Source: Pseudomonas sp. Gutcm_11s
GTDB lineage: Bacteria; Pseudomonadota; Gammaproteobacteria; Pseudomonadales; Pseudomonadaceae
Assembly: GCF_028649395.1 (NCBI RefSeq)
Contig: NZ_JAQSUW010000015.1
Location: 184,997-248,996 of the forward strand
Direction of reading: 5' to 3'
Length of the DNA: 64,000 nucleotides
The position numbers and the translations under genes were made by a program. Positions 9,694 to 17,235 of this stretch are shown one piece after another; the first letter of the stretch is position 1; each line of letters starts with the position of its first letter. Below the pieces are notes generated by a model. It saw only the letters and a program-made list of their open reading frames with translations. It was not told the DNA's origin and did not search any database.

Positions 9694-9810
9694 TAGTAAG
9701 CTCACGGAATGCAAAACGAGGGGCGGCAAGCTACGCGTTTTGCTACGCCTTGCCAACCGCTCTGCGACGGGAATTTCGTGATGATTTGTGAAAATGATTT
9801 TGCCGATGGA

Positions 9811-9828
9811 ACTGACTTATAGGTCAGT
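9811..9828. promoter_or_regulatory. Palindromic operator candidate upstream of the FadL gene
   Basis: ACTGACTTATAGGTCAGT is an 18-base inverted repeat with ACTGAC/GTCAGT arms, broken only at one symmetric pair. It lies 118-135 bases upstream of the fadL start and 16 bases beyond the end of the neighbouring minus-strand gene. The form suits a TetR- or GntR-type regulator. It does not match the PsrA site that I remember for pseudomonad fatty-acid genes. Confidence 0.5.
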
Positions 9829-9843
9829 AAAAACGCGATTGGT

Positions 9844-10323
9844 TCAAGCGGCGCGAGGCTGTTGGGCGACGAACTGCTGCCAGGCCTGAATGAAGTCGCG
9901 TAGCTGCCCCTGAGGCTGGAAAACCCGCCGCCAGATGCGAGCCATGCCGTGCAAGTCATCCTCGGCCGGCAGTGCCGCGTGCTCCGCCTCGACCAGCAGC
10001 CAGGCAATCGCCGTGGCATAGCGCAGGTTGACGGTCAACTCGAGGTGCGGCGCGGCGAGGAAGGCATGCTGGCTGGCCAGGCCGCGGACCAGGCTGGCCA
10101 GGTCCGGGTCGCGGGCCAAGTGTTGGTCCCACAGTTGTTCGTGGCGCTGCTCGCTGATGCGGTAGAGGCCATGGCCGCGCTGGTCGTCCAGCGCGCTACC
10201 CAGTGCGGACTGGCTGGCGGCGGCGCCCAGCAGCAGGGCTTCGGCGGTTGGGGAATGGCGCCCTATATAAAGCAGGGTAGGGCGGATCACGTGTTGGCAG
10301 AGATCGCTGGCGGCAATTCCCAT
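9844..10323 (-). CDS. Hypothetical protein resembling phage lysozyme-like structural proteins
   Basis: A 159-residue soluble protein. The N-terminal part VIRPTLLYIGRHSPTAEALLLGAAASQSALG and the later HGLYRISEQRHEQLW and LRYATAIAWLLVEAEHAALPAEDDLHGMARIWRR recall, from memory, a protein encoded in tail regions of many Caudovirales phages with TAATESRLG, LGLYQMEP and ALPAAGDVEGLAAYWK motifs. In those the Glu of ESRLG looks like a lysozyme-type catalytic residue; here it is Gln (Q38). The gene stands alone, with no other phage genes near. Function is unknown; it may be a domesticated fragment. Moderate confidence that it is coding, low for the resemblance. Confidence 0.72.
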   Translation of the reverse strand: MGIAASDLCQHVIRPTLLYIGRHSPTAEALLLGAAASQSALGSALDDQRGHGLYRISEQRHEQLWDQHLARDPDLASLVRGLASQHAFLAAPHLELTVNLRYATAIAWLLVEAEHAALPAEDDLHGMARIWRRVFQPQGQLRDFIQAWQQFVAQQPRAA

Positions 10324-10387
10324 AAGGCCCTCGTGAAAGGTGCCGGCGGGGTCAGATGCCTGGCAGCTGTTCTTGGTTCTAATAAAG

Positions 10388-10406
10388 ACCCCGCCGGAAG
10401 CGGGGT
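10388..10406 (-). terminator. Hairpin upstream of the hypothetical gene, possible minus-strand terminator
   Basis: A 7-bp G+C-rich stem (ACCCCGC / GCGGGGT, loop TTCCG on the minus strand) followed on that strand by CTTTATTAG. It would end minus-strand transcription coming from the alginate lyase before the 10323 gene. The T-tract is imperfect. Confidence 0.5.
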
Positions 10407-10410
10407 TAGC

Positions 10411-10445
10411 CGCTCGATTTGAAGTGTAGTGCTACAAATCGAGCG
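10411..10445. repeat. Perfect 11-bp inverted repeat
   Basis: CGCTCGATTTG at 10411-10421 is repeated as CAAATCGAGCG at 10435-10445 around a 13-base loop. On the plus strand TAAAGGGTTGTTTTTAAA follows. It may be a terminator hairpin or a protein-binding site; it is not explained by the neighbouring genes. Confidence 0.55.
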
Positions 10446-10528
10446 TAAAGGGTTGTTTTTAAATTGTTTCAGCCTTTCTTGGCGGGCTGATATGACTGCG
10501 CGCGATTAAAAAATGATCAGTTACTCGT

Positions 10529-10558
10529 CCAGGTAGCCAGAGGGGGCTGGCTACCTGG
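10529..10558. terminator. Strong hairpin after the alginate lyase gene
   Basis: A perfect 11-bp stem (CCAGGTAGCCA / TGGCTACCTGG) with an 8-base loop begins 9 bases after the lyase stop codon (minus strand). A T-run (TTTTTT) is reached only about 15 bases later on that strand, so it is either a non-canonical terminator or a 3'-end stabilising hairpin. Confidence 0.55.
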
Positions 10559-10567
10559 TTGGGTTGC

Positions 10568-11245
10568 TTAGAGGTGCTCGATCTTCAGGCTGGTGAACTG
10601 CGCGCTGCCGGCTTCGGTGTTGTCGCCGACGTTGTCCTGCACATAGCTGCCTGCCTTGAAGTACATGGTCTGAGCGTCCCAGCTCGGGTCCAGCTTGGCG
10701 GACCACTTCACCTGCGCAGCGCTCGGCAGCTTGGCGTACACCGCCAGGGTGCCGCCCGGAGTCAGGCGGATGGTGTAGCTGAAGCTCTGCCCCAGCGGCA
10801 CGTTGCGCAGCACGATGGCCTTGCTGGTGTCGATGCCCGGCTTCAGGCGGTAGATCGCGGTGACGCTGCCGGTCTTGGCCGCGGCGCTGTACTCGTACTG
10901 CAGCTTGATGGGCGGATCGTCGCCTTCCACGTTGTGGATCTGGCCGATCACCACTTTGCCGGTGGACGGTACCTGGGTGACCTTCAGCGTCGCGCGCAGG
11001 TAGTTGTCCGCTTCCTTGTACTTCCAGTTGCGCAGCTTGCCATCGGCATAGGTCTCGCGCAGTTCGCTGCGCGGGTACTTGGCGCTCTTGGTGGTGGTGC
11101 CGTCGACCGGAGCCCAGAAGAACAGGGTGCCATTGATGTTCTTGAAGTAGTCGTCCTGATAGCCAGAAACGAGCAGGGGGGTGGTGATGGTGGTGGCCGG
11201 CTCGCCGACGGGGATGGACAGGTTCCAGGTGTTCAGGTCGATCAT
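10568..11245 (-). CDS. Polysaccharide lyase family 7 alginate lyase
   Basis: A 225-residue single-domain PL7 lyase that cleaves alginate by beta-elimination. All three family signatures are present: YPRSELRE (R-E-L-R block, near residue 58-65), VVIGQIH (Q-I-H block) and YFKAGSYVQ near the C-terminus, which together hold the catalytic Arg, Gln, His and Tyr. There is no signal peptide: the product starts directly with the beta-jelly roll (MIDLNTWNLSIPVG), so it would stay in the cytoplasm or be released on lysis. A ribosome-binding site (CGGAGCACG on the minus strand) precedes the ATG. It has no alginate genes beside it. Confidence 0.93.
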   Translation of the reverse strand: MIDLNTWNLSIPVGEPATTITTPLLVSGYQDDYFKNINGTLFFWAPVDGTTTKSAKYPRSELRETYADGKLRNWKYKEADNYLRATLKVTQVPSTGKVVIGQIHNVEGDDPPIKLQYEYSAAAKTGSVTAIYRLKPGIDTSKAIVLRNVPLGQSFSYTIRLTPGGTLAVYAKLPSAAQVKWSAKLDPSWDAQTMYFKAGSYVQDNVGDNTEAGSAQFTSLKIEHL

Positions 11246-11795
11246 GGTGCGTAACGTGCTCCGGAAGAAAAATCGAAAAACTCATTCGAAGCGCAGGTCG
11301 ATCCCGACTTGAAAAACTGCCTAGCCGCCCTGCCAGTTACATGCACATGGAATGAAGCTCTTGCATGCCTGGCCGGTGGATTGGCTGGGCACGGAGCGCT
11401 TTATACGGAGCAGTCGGGACTTTGATAATTACCGTTTGTCGCTATATTGACGTCCAAAAATTGGCGGTAATTTGGCGGTATTTCCAGAATTTCTATTGCC
11501 TTGATCCACAAGGTTTTTCCGTCACAGCGAAACGGGTAGCGCAACGGCGTATATGGATGCTGGCGAAATGCCGAGGGCGACGAACGGAAAGCACCGCCCT
11601 AGAGCGGTTTGTGAAGCGATTCTTAACTCGTCTAACAGCGCCTTTCGAGGTTGTGTGATAGCCGTCACGCAGGGTTGCGAACTGGGGTCCGTTTTGCCTG
11701 TCTAGCGATAGCTGCTCATCGGCCGTTAGCCGGATGACGGTGCCGGAAGCCGAGCATTCTCCGACTGGAAATCTCAACGCCTCTAGAGAATCGTC
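11246..11795. other. 550-base gene-free, A+T-richer divergent promoter region
   Basis: No credible gene was found; short frames here lack family sequence and ribosome-binding sites. Base composition is visibly lower in G+C than the flanks, especially 11401-11520. It separates the minus-strand alginate lyase from the plus-strand beta-helix gene and holds the CGGTAAT repeats listed separately, so it probably carries both promoters and regulator sites. Confidence 0.6.
11427..11482. repeat. Tandem 11-bp repeats with an inverted half-copy
   Basis: TTGGCGGTAAT (11461-11471) is followed at once by TTGGCGGTATT (11472-11482), so the two copies are one DNA turn apart. The sequence AATTACCG at 11427-11434 is the inverted form of CGGTAATT. 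Spacing and placement between two divergent genes suggest a regulator-binding array. I do not recognise the regulator. Confidence 0.45.
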
Positions 11796-13157
11796 ATGCC
11801 CGGCCTCTCTCGCCTGTCCTCTCTTGTTCTTGCTACCGCCTTTGCGCCGTTGGCCGAGGCCGCCACGTTTATCGTGAGCAATACCCAGGATTTATTCCGT
11901 CCGGCTTGTACCAGCGACTGTTCGCTGCGCGAGGCCATTTACCAGGCCAACAACAACCCCGGCCCCGACCGTATCGAGCTACACCCCGGTTTCTATGTGC
12001 TGAGCCTGTCCGACCCGGTGTGGAACGCCGACGAGGAATCCGACCCGGACGAGGACGCCGGGGTGCGCGGCGACCTGGACATCGATGGCGAGCTGACCAT
12101 AGTCGGCGCCAACTCCAACTACGCATCCACCTTCATCCAGGGTGTCTCCGACCGCCTGATCGAGGTGCTGCCCGGCGCCCGTCTCAATCTGCGTCACCTC
12201 AGCCTGATCGAAGGCCGTGCCGACACCTACGGCGGCGCCATCCGCAACGACGGCGAGGCGGTCATCGCCTTCGTCGGTTTCTACAACAATCGCGCCACGC
12301 CGGGCATTCAGGGCAAAGGCGGAGCCATCGCCAACTTCGGCGATCTCAGCGTCAGCTTCAGTCTGTTCAGTGGCAACAACTCCAACGGCGACGAGGGCTT
12401 CACGGGTCGTGGCGGGGCCATCTACAACCTCGGCACGCTGCTGGTGCGCGACACCCACTTCAACAACAACAGCGTCACTGACAACGACGTCGACTACGCC
12501 CACGGAGGGGCCATCTACAACGAGGGCCTGGCCGACATCGCCCGCTCTTCCTTCGTCGACAACCTCGCCGGGCAGTACGGTGGCGGCGGTGGTGGGGCGG
12601 CAATCGTCAACAATGAGAGCGGCGTGCTGCAGCTGGTCAACAGCACGATCAGCGAGAACCACGGCACCGACACCAACGGCGTGGTCGCCAACGGCCTGTT
12701 CGGCCACATGCCGACAGGGGCCCAGGCGAAGATGCTGTTGAGCCACGTCACCATCGCCGGCAATCACGGGCTGGGGCTGAGCAACCTGGGCAGCCTGACG
12801 GTGCGCAACAGCATCGTCGCCGGGAACCTGCTCGACCAGCTGGCGGCGGATTGCAATGATCAGGGCGTGAGCTACCGGGCCCTGGGGCTGCTGGCCGGAA
12901 GAGGCGGCGGCTGTACCCGGAGCAGTGTCCGGGTGGCGCTCGAGCGAGTGTTCACCTCGGTGCTGATTCCGCAGCTGCGCAGTACCCGCCCCTGGGACGG
13001 GCTGGACACGCTGTACTACGAGCTGCGCAGCATCAGCCCGGCGCTGGACGCCGCCCTGGCTTCCTGCGCCAGCCATGACCAGCGCCACGGCGAGCGGCCG
13101 AAGGATAGCGACGGTGACGGCAGCGCTGTCTGCGACCTCGGCGCTTACGAGCTTTGA
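11796..13157 (+). CDS. Secreted CSLREAI-type right-handed beta-helix protein
   Basis: A 453-residue protein with a signal peptide (MPGLSRLSSLVLATAFAPLAEA) and the CSLREAIYQAN motif at about residues 42-52 that defines CSLREAI-domain proteins. The body is a series of pectin-lyase-like beta-helix coils with repeated GGAIxN phrases (GGAIRNDGEA, GGAIANFGD, GGAIYNLGT, GGAIYNEGL). It ends with a GDGSAVCDLGAYEL tail of the type found in choice-of-anchor Q proteins, though no sorting domain is visible. Such proteins are exported and often bind or process polysaccharide. The start has only a weak ribosome-binding site. Activity unknown. Confidence 0.85.
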   Translation: MPGLSRLSSLVLATAFAPLAEAATFIVSNTQDLFRPACTSDCSLREAIYQANNNPGPDRIELHPGFYVLSLSDPVWNADEESDPDEDAGVRGDLDIDGELTIVGANSNYASTFIQGVSDRLIEVLPGARLNLRHLSLIEGRADTYGGAIRNDGEAVIAFVGFYNNRATPGIQGKGGAIANFGDLSVSFSLFSGNNSNGDEGFTGRGGAIYNLGTLLVRDTHFNNNSVTDNDVDYAHGGAIYNEGLADIARSSFVDNLAGQYGGGGGGAAIVNNESGVLQLVNSTISENHGTDTNGVVANGLFGHMPTGAQAKMLLSHVTIAGNHGLGLSNLGSLTVRNSIVAGNLLDQLAADCNDQGVSYRALGLLAGRGGGCTRSSVRVALERVFTSVLIPQLRSTRPWDGLDTLYYELRSISPALDAALASCASHDQRHGERPKDSDGDGSAVCDLGAYEL

Positions 13158-13163
13158 GCCCCT

Positions 13164-15701
13164 TCAGCGGCCCGGGGTCAGCAGCAGGCGCTTGCTACCG
13201 TAGACCTTGTCGACGTTGCGGTTCTGGAACGGGAAGCTCATGTAGCCGCCCTTGAGCCAGGCGTCGATGCCGTCGGCGTAGTGCGGGCTGGCCGGGTTGC
13301 CGGACTGGCCGGAGCTGTTGACCCCGATCATCGGCTCTTCCAGGCCGAAGTCGACGACGATGCGCATGGCCGGGATCAGCCACACATTGAAGTCCTTGCC
13401 CCATTCGTAGGCGGCCACGTTGAGGGTGCCGTGGTCGCCGCCGGCCGGGTAGGGGCCGCGGTTCAGGTAGCCGCTGATGGCCTCGATGCCGCTGCGCTGG
13501 CTGGCGCTCAGGTAGGGCGCCATCTTGGTGGCTTCGCTGGTCCAGTTGTACTGGTGCAGCTTGCCCCATTGCCAGGCGCTGCGATTGGCGCCGAGCTTGC
13601 CTTCCAGGTAGCTGACGGCACCGGCCAGGCTGCGTGCCATGATCGCCGGCTTGTCTTCCTTCTGCGCGGTCTTCACGTTGTCCCAGAACGGGCTGTCGTC
13701 GCGACCGAGCAGGTGGTCGGCTTGTGCCGAGTAGCTGTTGTTGGCGGTGTCCACCAGGGCTTGCCAGGCCGGCGAGGTTTCCGGGCCCAGCTCGTCGAGG
13801 AAGGTCTGCCGTGCGCTCTCGTGCAGGAACGCGCTGTACAGCGCCGCGTCCGCCGAGGTGGCGGCCATGCGCCCGTCGAAGGCCATCAGGCGCTTGTAGG
13901 CTTCTTCGGCTTTGGCACGCTCGGCGGCGGGCAGGGCGGCGATGGCCTTCTGCAGTGGCGCGGCCATGTTCGGTGCATCCAGCATCGCCTGTAGCTTGCC
14001 GGCGAAGGGCGTGGTCTGGTCGTACTGCATGGCGATCATGCTCTTCTGGTCCTGGCGCTTGCCGCCGGCCAGCTGCGCGATGCGCTCGGCACGCTCCGGG
14101 TAGAACCAGGAGTTGGACAGCTGCATGCCATAGCCGCGCGGCACCGTGCGGTGGTTGGCGGTGCCCAGCCAGCCCTGCATCGGGTCCTGGTCGTAGGGGT
14201 GCAGCATGGGATCGGCGTAGCCGTCCCAGTCGTAGGCGCCATCCCAGCCCGGTGACGGCACCAGGCCGGTGCCCTGCTTGCGGTTGGGGTAGCGGCCGGT
14301 GACCTGCCAGCCGATGTGCTGGGCGTCGGCGAACACGATGTTCAGCGCCATGGCGCGCACCTCGCGGGTGGCCTCGAAGGCCTGCTCTACCGACTGGGCG
14401 CGGGACAGATCGAAGAAGGCGTCGATCGAGCGATCGGCCTCGTTCTGGATGCTGTGCAGCGCCAGGCCGTAGCCGCTGGAGAACTGCAGCGGCTGCATGG
14501 CCGTCTTGCGTTCGCCCAGGGCAGAGTTGAGCAGCGGGCCGTGGCGGGTTTCCCAGATGGTCTCGCGGATCGGCCGCTGGCCCTTGATGAAGAAGGTCTC
14601 CTGGCGCTCGCGGGCCGGCTGCCACTTGCCGTCGGCCATGTAGTAGAGGCGGCCGCCCTCGCGCTTGACCTTCTCCAGGAACAGGTCCTGGTTGTCGCCC
14701 ATGACCATGGTCATGCCCCAGGCGAGCTTGCCGTTGAAGCCGGCGACCACGGCCGGTACCCCGGCGATGGATACGCCGGCGGCCTGGAATTTCGGCGAGC
14801 GGATCTGCACGAAGTTCCAGATCGAGGGCATCGACAGCGGTAGGTGGGTGTCGTTGGCCAGCAGACTCTTGCCGCTGCGGCTGTTCTGCGGGGCGATGGC
14901 CCAGTTGTTGGAAGCGGCAACGCCGAGCATGTTCAGCGCGGCCACCTGGCCGGCGGCGTCGTTCACCGCGGCCAGGCCCGGAATCTTGCCGGCCAGGCTC
15001 AGGCCGCGCAGTTTCTCGGCTTCCTCGAAGGGCAATGGCTCGTCCGGATAGCTCGGCAGCAGCCAGGCCAGCTTGTCGGCGCCGACCTTGTCGGTGAGGG
15101 TGAGGGCGGCGATCTCTTCCTGCAGGTTCACCGACAGGCCGAAGTTGAGCAGGCAGAACAGCAGTACCGAGTCTTCCGGCTTCCAGTAGGCCGGGCGGTA
15201 GCCGCTCTCGGCCAGGTCCATCGGCAGCTTGTCTTTGTAGCGGAACAGATAGGCGTTGACGCCGCGGGAGTAGACCTCGAAGAACTTCTTGATCCGTGGC
15301 GAGGCGTTCTTGTACAGCACCTCGGCGCTGGCGCGCAGGTTGACCGTGCGCATGAAACGGTCGATTTCCAGCACGCCGGGGCCGTTCATCTCGGCCAGGC
15401 GGCCCTCGGCCAGCAGGCGCATGCCGACCATCTGGCTGAGGCGATCGGCGGCGTGCACGTAGCCCAGGGTGAACAGGGCGTCATGGAAGGTGGTGGTCTC
15501 TATCAGCGGCATGCCCAGCGCGTTGCGCCGGACTACCACGCTCTGCGCCAGGCCCTGGACGCGGACGATGCCCTGGTCCGGGTGCACGCTGTCGGCATAG
15601 CGGCCATTGAGGAAGGACTGGCAGCCGCTGAGGAACAGGGTGCTGCACAAGGTGGCAGCGGCGGCGATGAACAGCGGGCGGGAAACGAGGCGCGAACCCA
15701 T
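13164..15701 (-). CDS. quiP: QuiP-like acyl-homoserine lactone acylase (penicillin acylase family)
   Basis: An 845-residue Ntn-hydrolase precursor, close in length to P. aeruginosa QuiP. The signal peptide ends in a lipobox (LFLSGC, Cys27), which suggests a membrane-anchored lipoprotein. The autoprocessing site is in [19 protein letters not shown]: cleavage before Ser264 would free the N-terminal nucleophile of the beta subunit. Other family parts are [13 protein letters not shown] in the alpha part, [19 protein letters not shown] and the [11 protein letters not shown] region. QuiP degrades long-chain acyl-homoserine lactones in P. aeruginosa; activity here is inferred. It stands convergent to the beta-helix gene with a 6-base gap. 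Confidence 0.87.
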   Translation of the reverse strand: MGSRLVSRPLFIAAAATLCSTLFLSGCQSFLNGRYADSVHPDQGIVRVQGLAQSVVVRRNALGMPLIETTTFHDALFTLGYVHAADRLSQMVGMRLLAEGRLAEMNGPGVLEIDRFMRTVNLRASAEVLYKNASPRIKKFFEVYSRGVNAYLFRYKDKLPMDLAESGYRPAYWKPEDSVLLFCLLNFGLSVNLQEEIAALTLTDKVGADKLAWLLPSYPDEPLPFEEAEKLRGLSLAGKIPGLAAVNDAAGQVAALNMLGVAASNNWAIAPQNSRSGKSLLANDTHLPLSMPSIWNFVQIRSPKFQAAGVSIAGVPAVVAGFNGKLAWGMTMVMGDNQDLFLEKVKREGGRLYYMADGKWQPARERQETFFIKGQRPIRETIWETRHGPLLNSALGERKTAMQPLQFSSGYGLALHSIQNEADRSIDAFFDLSRAQSVEQAFEATREVRAMALNIVFADAQHIGWQVTGRYPNRKQGTGLVPSPGWDGAYDWDGYADPMLHPYDQDPMQGWLGTANHRTVPRGYGMQLSNSWFYPERAERIAQLAGGKRQDQKSMIAMQYDQTTPFAGKLQAMLDAPNMAAPLQKAIAALPAAERAKAEEAYKRLMAFDGRMAATSADAALYSAFLHESARQTFLDELGPETSPAWQALVDTANNSYSAQADHLLGRDDSPFWDNVKTAQKEDKPAIMARSLAGAVSYLEGKLGANRSAWQWGKLHQYNWTSEATKMAPYLSASQRSGIEAISGYLNRGPYPAGGDHGTLNVAAYEWGKDFNVWLIPAMRIVVDFGLEEPMIGVNSSGQSGNPASPHYADGIDAWLKGGYMSFPFQNRNVDKVYGSKRLLLTPGR

Positions 15702-15776
15702 GGCTGGCTCCTGGCGCAGGGAGACGGATGATGGGTGCGGATTGTAGAGGGCGAATGCGTCGGGGAGTAGGGGCGC

Positions 15777-15797
15777 GGCAGGGCGAGAAGCCCTGCC
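15777..15797. terminator. Weak hairpin after the SEC-C gene
   Basis: An 8-bp stem GGCAGGGC / GCCCTGCC with loop GAGAA lies 16 bases after the stop of the minus-strand SEC-C gene and before quiP. There is no T-tract on either side, so termination is uncertain. Confidence 0.35.
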
Positions 15798-15812
15798 GGC
15801 GGGTAGTTCAGA

Positions 15813-16013
15813 TCAGGCGCCGTGGCACTTCTTGAACTTCTTCTGGCTGCCGCAGGGGCAAGGATCGTTGCGGCCGACTTCTTTCAGCGGGTTGCGCACC
15901 GGCTCCTGGTGGTGATGGTTGCAGTGCGGACCGTGCACATGACCGTCGTCATCGTGGTGGTGATCGTGGTCGTGGTTGCAGTCGGGGCCGTGTACGTGGG
16001 GTTGCTGAGTCAT
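15813..16013 (-). CDS. Small His-rich SEC-C metal-binding protein
   Basis: A 66-residue protein with two parts: an N-terminal His/Asp-rich stretch containing two HVHGPxCNH repeats and [10 protein letters not shown], and a C-terminal SEC-C zinc motif [19 protein letters not shown]. Both suggest Zn or Ni binding. I choose the ATG at 16013 because GGAG lies 8 bases upstream; the ATG at 16022 would overlap that site. The gene follows the LEA14-like gene (stop at 16019), with its ribosome-binding site inside the end of that gene. Function unknown; metal storage or chaperoning is a reasonable guess. Confidence 0.85.
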   Translation of the reverse strand: MTQQPHVHGPDCNHDHDHHHDDDGHVHGPHCNHHHQEPVRNPLKEVGRNDPCPCGSQKKFKKCHGA

Positions 16014-16018
16014 GAAAC

Positions 16019-16513
16019 TCACTCCGGGATGTAATCGCCGGGGATTATCTCGCCATTGCGCTGCATATGCACGTTGCGGCCGAAGAACAGGCCGGTCTTC
16101 ACCTCGCCGTTCAGGCGATAACGAATCGGCTGGTCAGGCTCCTCGAGGGATTTGACGATGCCCTTCACATGGCGCCACAGGTTGGTGCGCACCGGTACCT
16201 CGAACTCGGTGCGGCCGTGGGCAGGCACGCTGAACCATTCGCTGGACTCGCCTTCGGCCAGCTTGATGTCGTTCAGGTGGATGGCGTAGACCAGGCCACG
16301 TACCGGCAGGTCGGAGTCGTTGGGGTTGTCGATGCGAAAGCGCAGGGAGAACTGCTGTTCCAGCAGCTTGGCCTTGATCACGTCGACCTTGACCAGGTGG
16401 ACCTCGGGGTTCCGGAAGTCACCACCGAACCAGCCGGCGCATCCCCACAGGCTCGCGCAGAGGCTGGTGATGACCGCCAAGTAGATGGTGCGTGCTCGTA
16501 CCCATGAAAGCAT
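16019..16513 (-). CDS. LEA14-like (water-stress / hypersensitive-response domain) lipoprotein
   Basis: A 164-residue lipoprotein. A signal peptide ends in LWGC (lipobox, Cys25). The mature part reads as a single LEA14-type immunoglobulin-like fold: [50 protein letters not shown] followed by [16 protein letters not shown], the alternating pattern known from LEA_2 domain proteins. Likely periplasmic side of the outer or inner membrane. It is transcribed with the small SEC-C gene downstream. Confidence 0.85.
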   Translation of the reverse strand: MLSWVRARTIYLAVITSLCASLWGCAGWFGGDFRNPEVHLVKVDVIKAKLLEQQFSLRFRIDNPNDSDLPVRGLVYAIHLNDIKLAEGESSEWFSVPAHGRTEFEVPVRTNLWRHVKGIVKSLEEPDQPIRYRLNGEVKTGLFFGRNVHMQRNGEIIPGDYIPE

Positions 16514-16626
16514 GCTGTGACTCCATTGGACGTCCCCAGTGTAACAAGCGGCTGCTTGGCAACCACAAGCTGTTCGCGGAAAAAAACTGCGCCATACTGG
16601 CGGCAGAATTGGACAGGAGTGTGACC

Positions 16627-17196
16627 ATGAGTCTCTACGAGATCGCCTTTGCTGGGCAGGTGGTGCCGGGTGCGCCGCTGGAGCAGGTAAAGGAGAATCT
16701 GGCGCGGTTGTTCCAGGCGGATGCCCAGCGCATCGCCCTGCTGTTTTCCGGGCGGCGCATCGTGATCAAGAGCGGCCTGGATGCTGCCGGCGCCGAGAAA
16801 TATCGCGCGACCATGGAACGTGCTGGTGCCGTGGCCATCGTCCAGTCGCTGCAGGTGGAGGAGGTCGAACTGGCGCCGCCGCCCGCGCCGGCTCCAGTCG
16901 CTCCAGCCCCAGCCCCGGTGGCTGCCGCTGCCGTTGCGGCGCCAGTGCCGAGCGCGGGCTCTGCGCGGGTAATTCCGCGTGATGAGTACATGGCCGCCTT
17001 CAGCGACGTGGAGGCACCGGACTTCGGCATCGCGCCGGTCGGCGCCGATCTGCAGGACGCCAAGGCCGAGGCGCAGGCGCCGCAGGTCGATCTCTCGCAG
17101 TTCAGCCTGGCGCCGGTAGGCAGTGACATGGGGCAGGCCAAGGGGGCGCCGGCCGCACCGCCGCCGGACACCTCGCACCTCAAGCTGCAGGAATAA
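16627..17196 (+). CDS. Conserved hypothetical protein with Ala/Pro linker and repeated tail motif
   Basis: A 189-residue soluble protein. The first 75 residues form a compact domain (YEIAFAGQVVPGAPLEQVKENLARLFQADAQRIALLFSGRR), like the small domain found before linkers in pseudomonad proteins of unknown role. A 40-residue Ala/Pro-rich linker follows. The C-terminal part has a repeated phrase: FGIAPVGADLQDAKAE (from about residue 134) and FSLAPVGSDMGQAKGA (from about 159). GGACAGGAG precedes the ATG. No signal peptide. A perfect terminator follows. I do not know its function; the repeats may be a binding module. Confidence 0.8.
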   Translation: MSLYEIAFAGQVVPGAPLEQVKENLARLFQADAQRIALLFSGRRIVIKSGLDAAGAEKYRATMERAGAVAIVQSLQVEEVELAPPPAPAPVAPAPAPVAAAAVAAPVPSAGSARVIPRDEYMAAFSDVEAPDFGIAPVGADLQDAKAEAQAPQVDLSQFSLAPVGSDMGQAKGAPAAPPPDTSHLKLQE

Positions 17197-17197
17197 G

Positions 17198-17225
17198 AAC
17201 GAGGCCCGCGATTGCGGGCCTCGTT
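17198..17225. terminator. Bidirectional intrinsic terminator
   Basis: Perfect 12-bp stem AACGAGGCCCGC / GCGGGCCTCGTT with loop GATT, directly after the stop of the plus-strand gene and 10 bases from the stop of the convergent gene. The plus strand continues with TTTCAT. Confidence 0.85.
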
Positions 17226-17235
17226 TCATCTGGCG

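Noticed and set aside
9844..10323. Prophage
   Set aside because: One phage-like protein only; no integrase, capsid, tail or lysis genes within the window.
11365..11658. Small plus-strand gene in the 550-base intergenic region
   Set aside because: No ribosome-binding site, odd composition and no family resemblance; overlaps the repeats and likely promoters.
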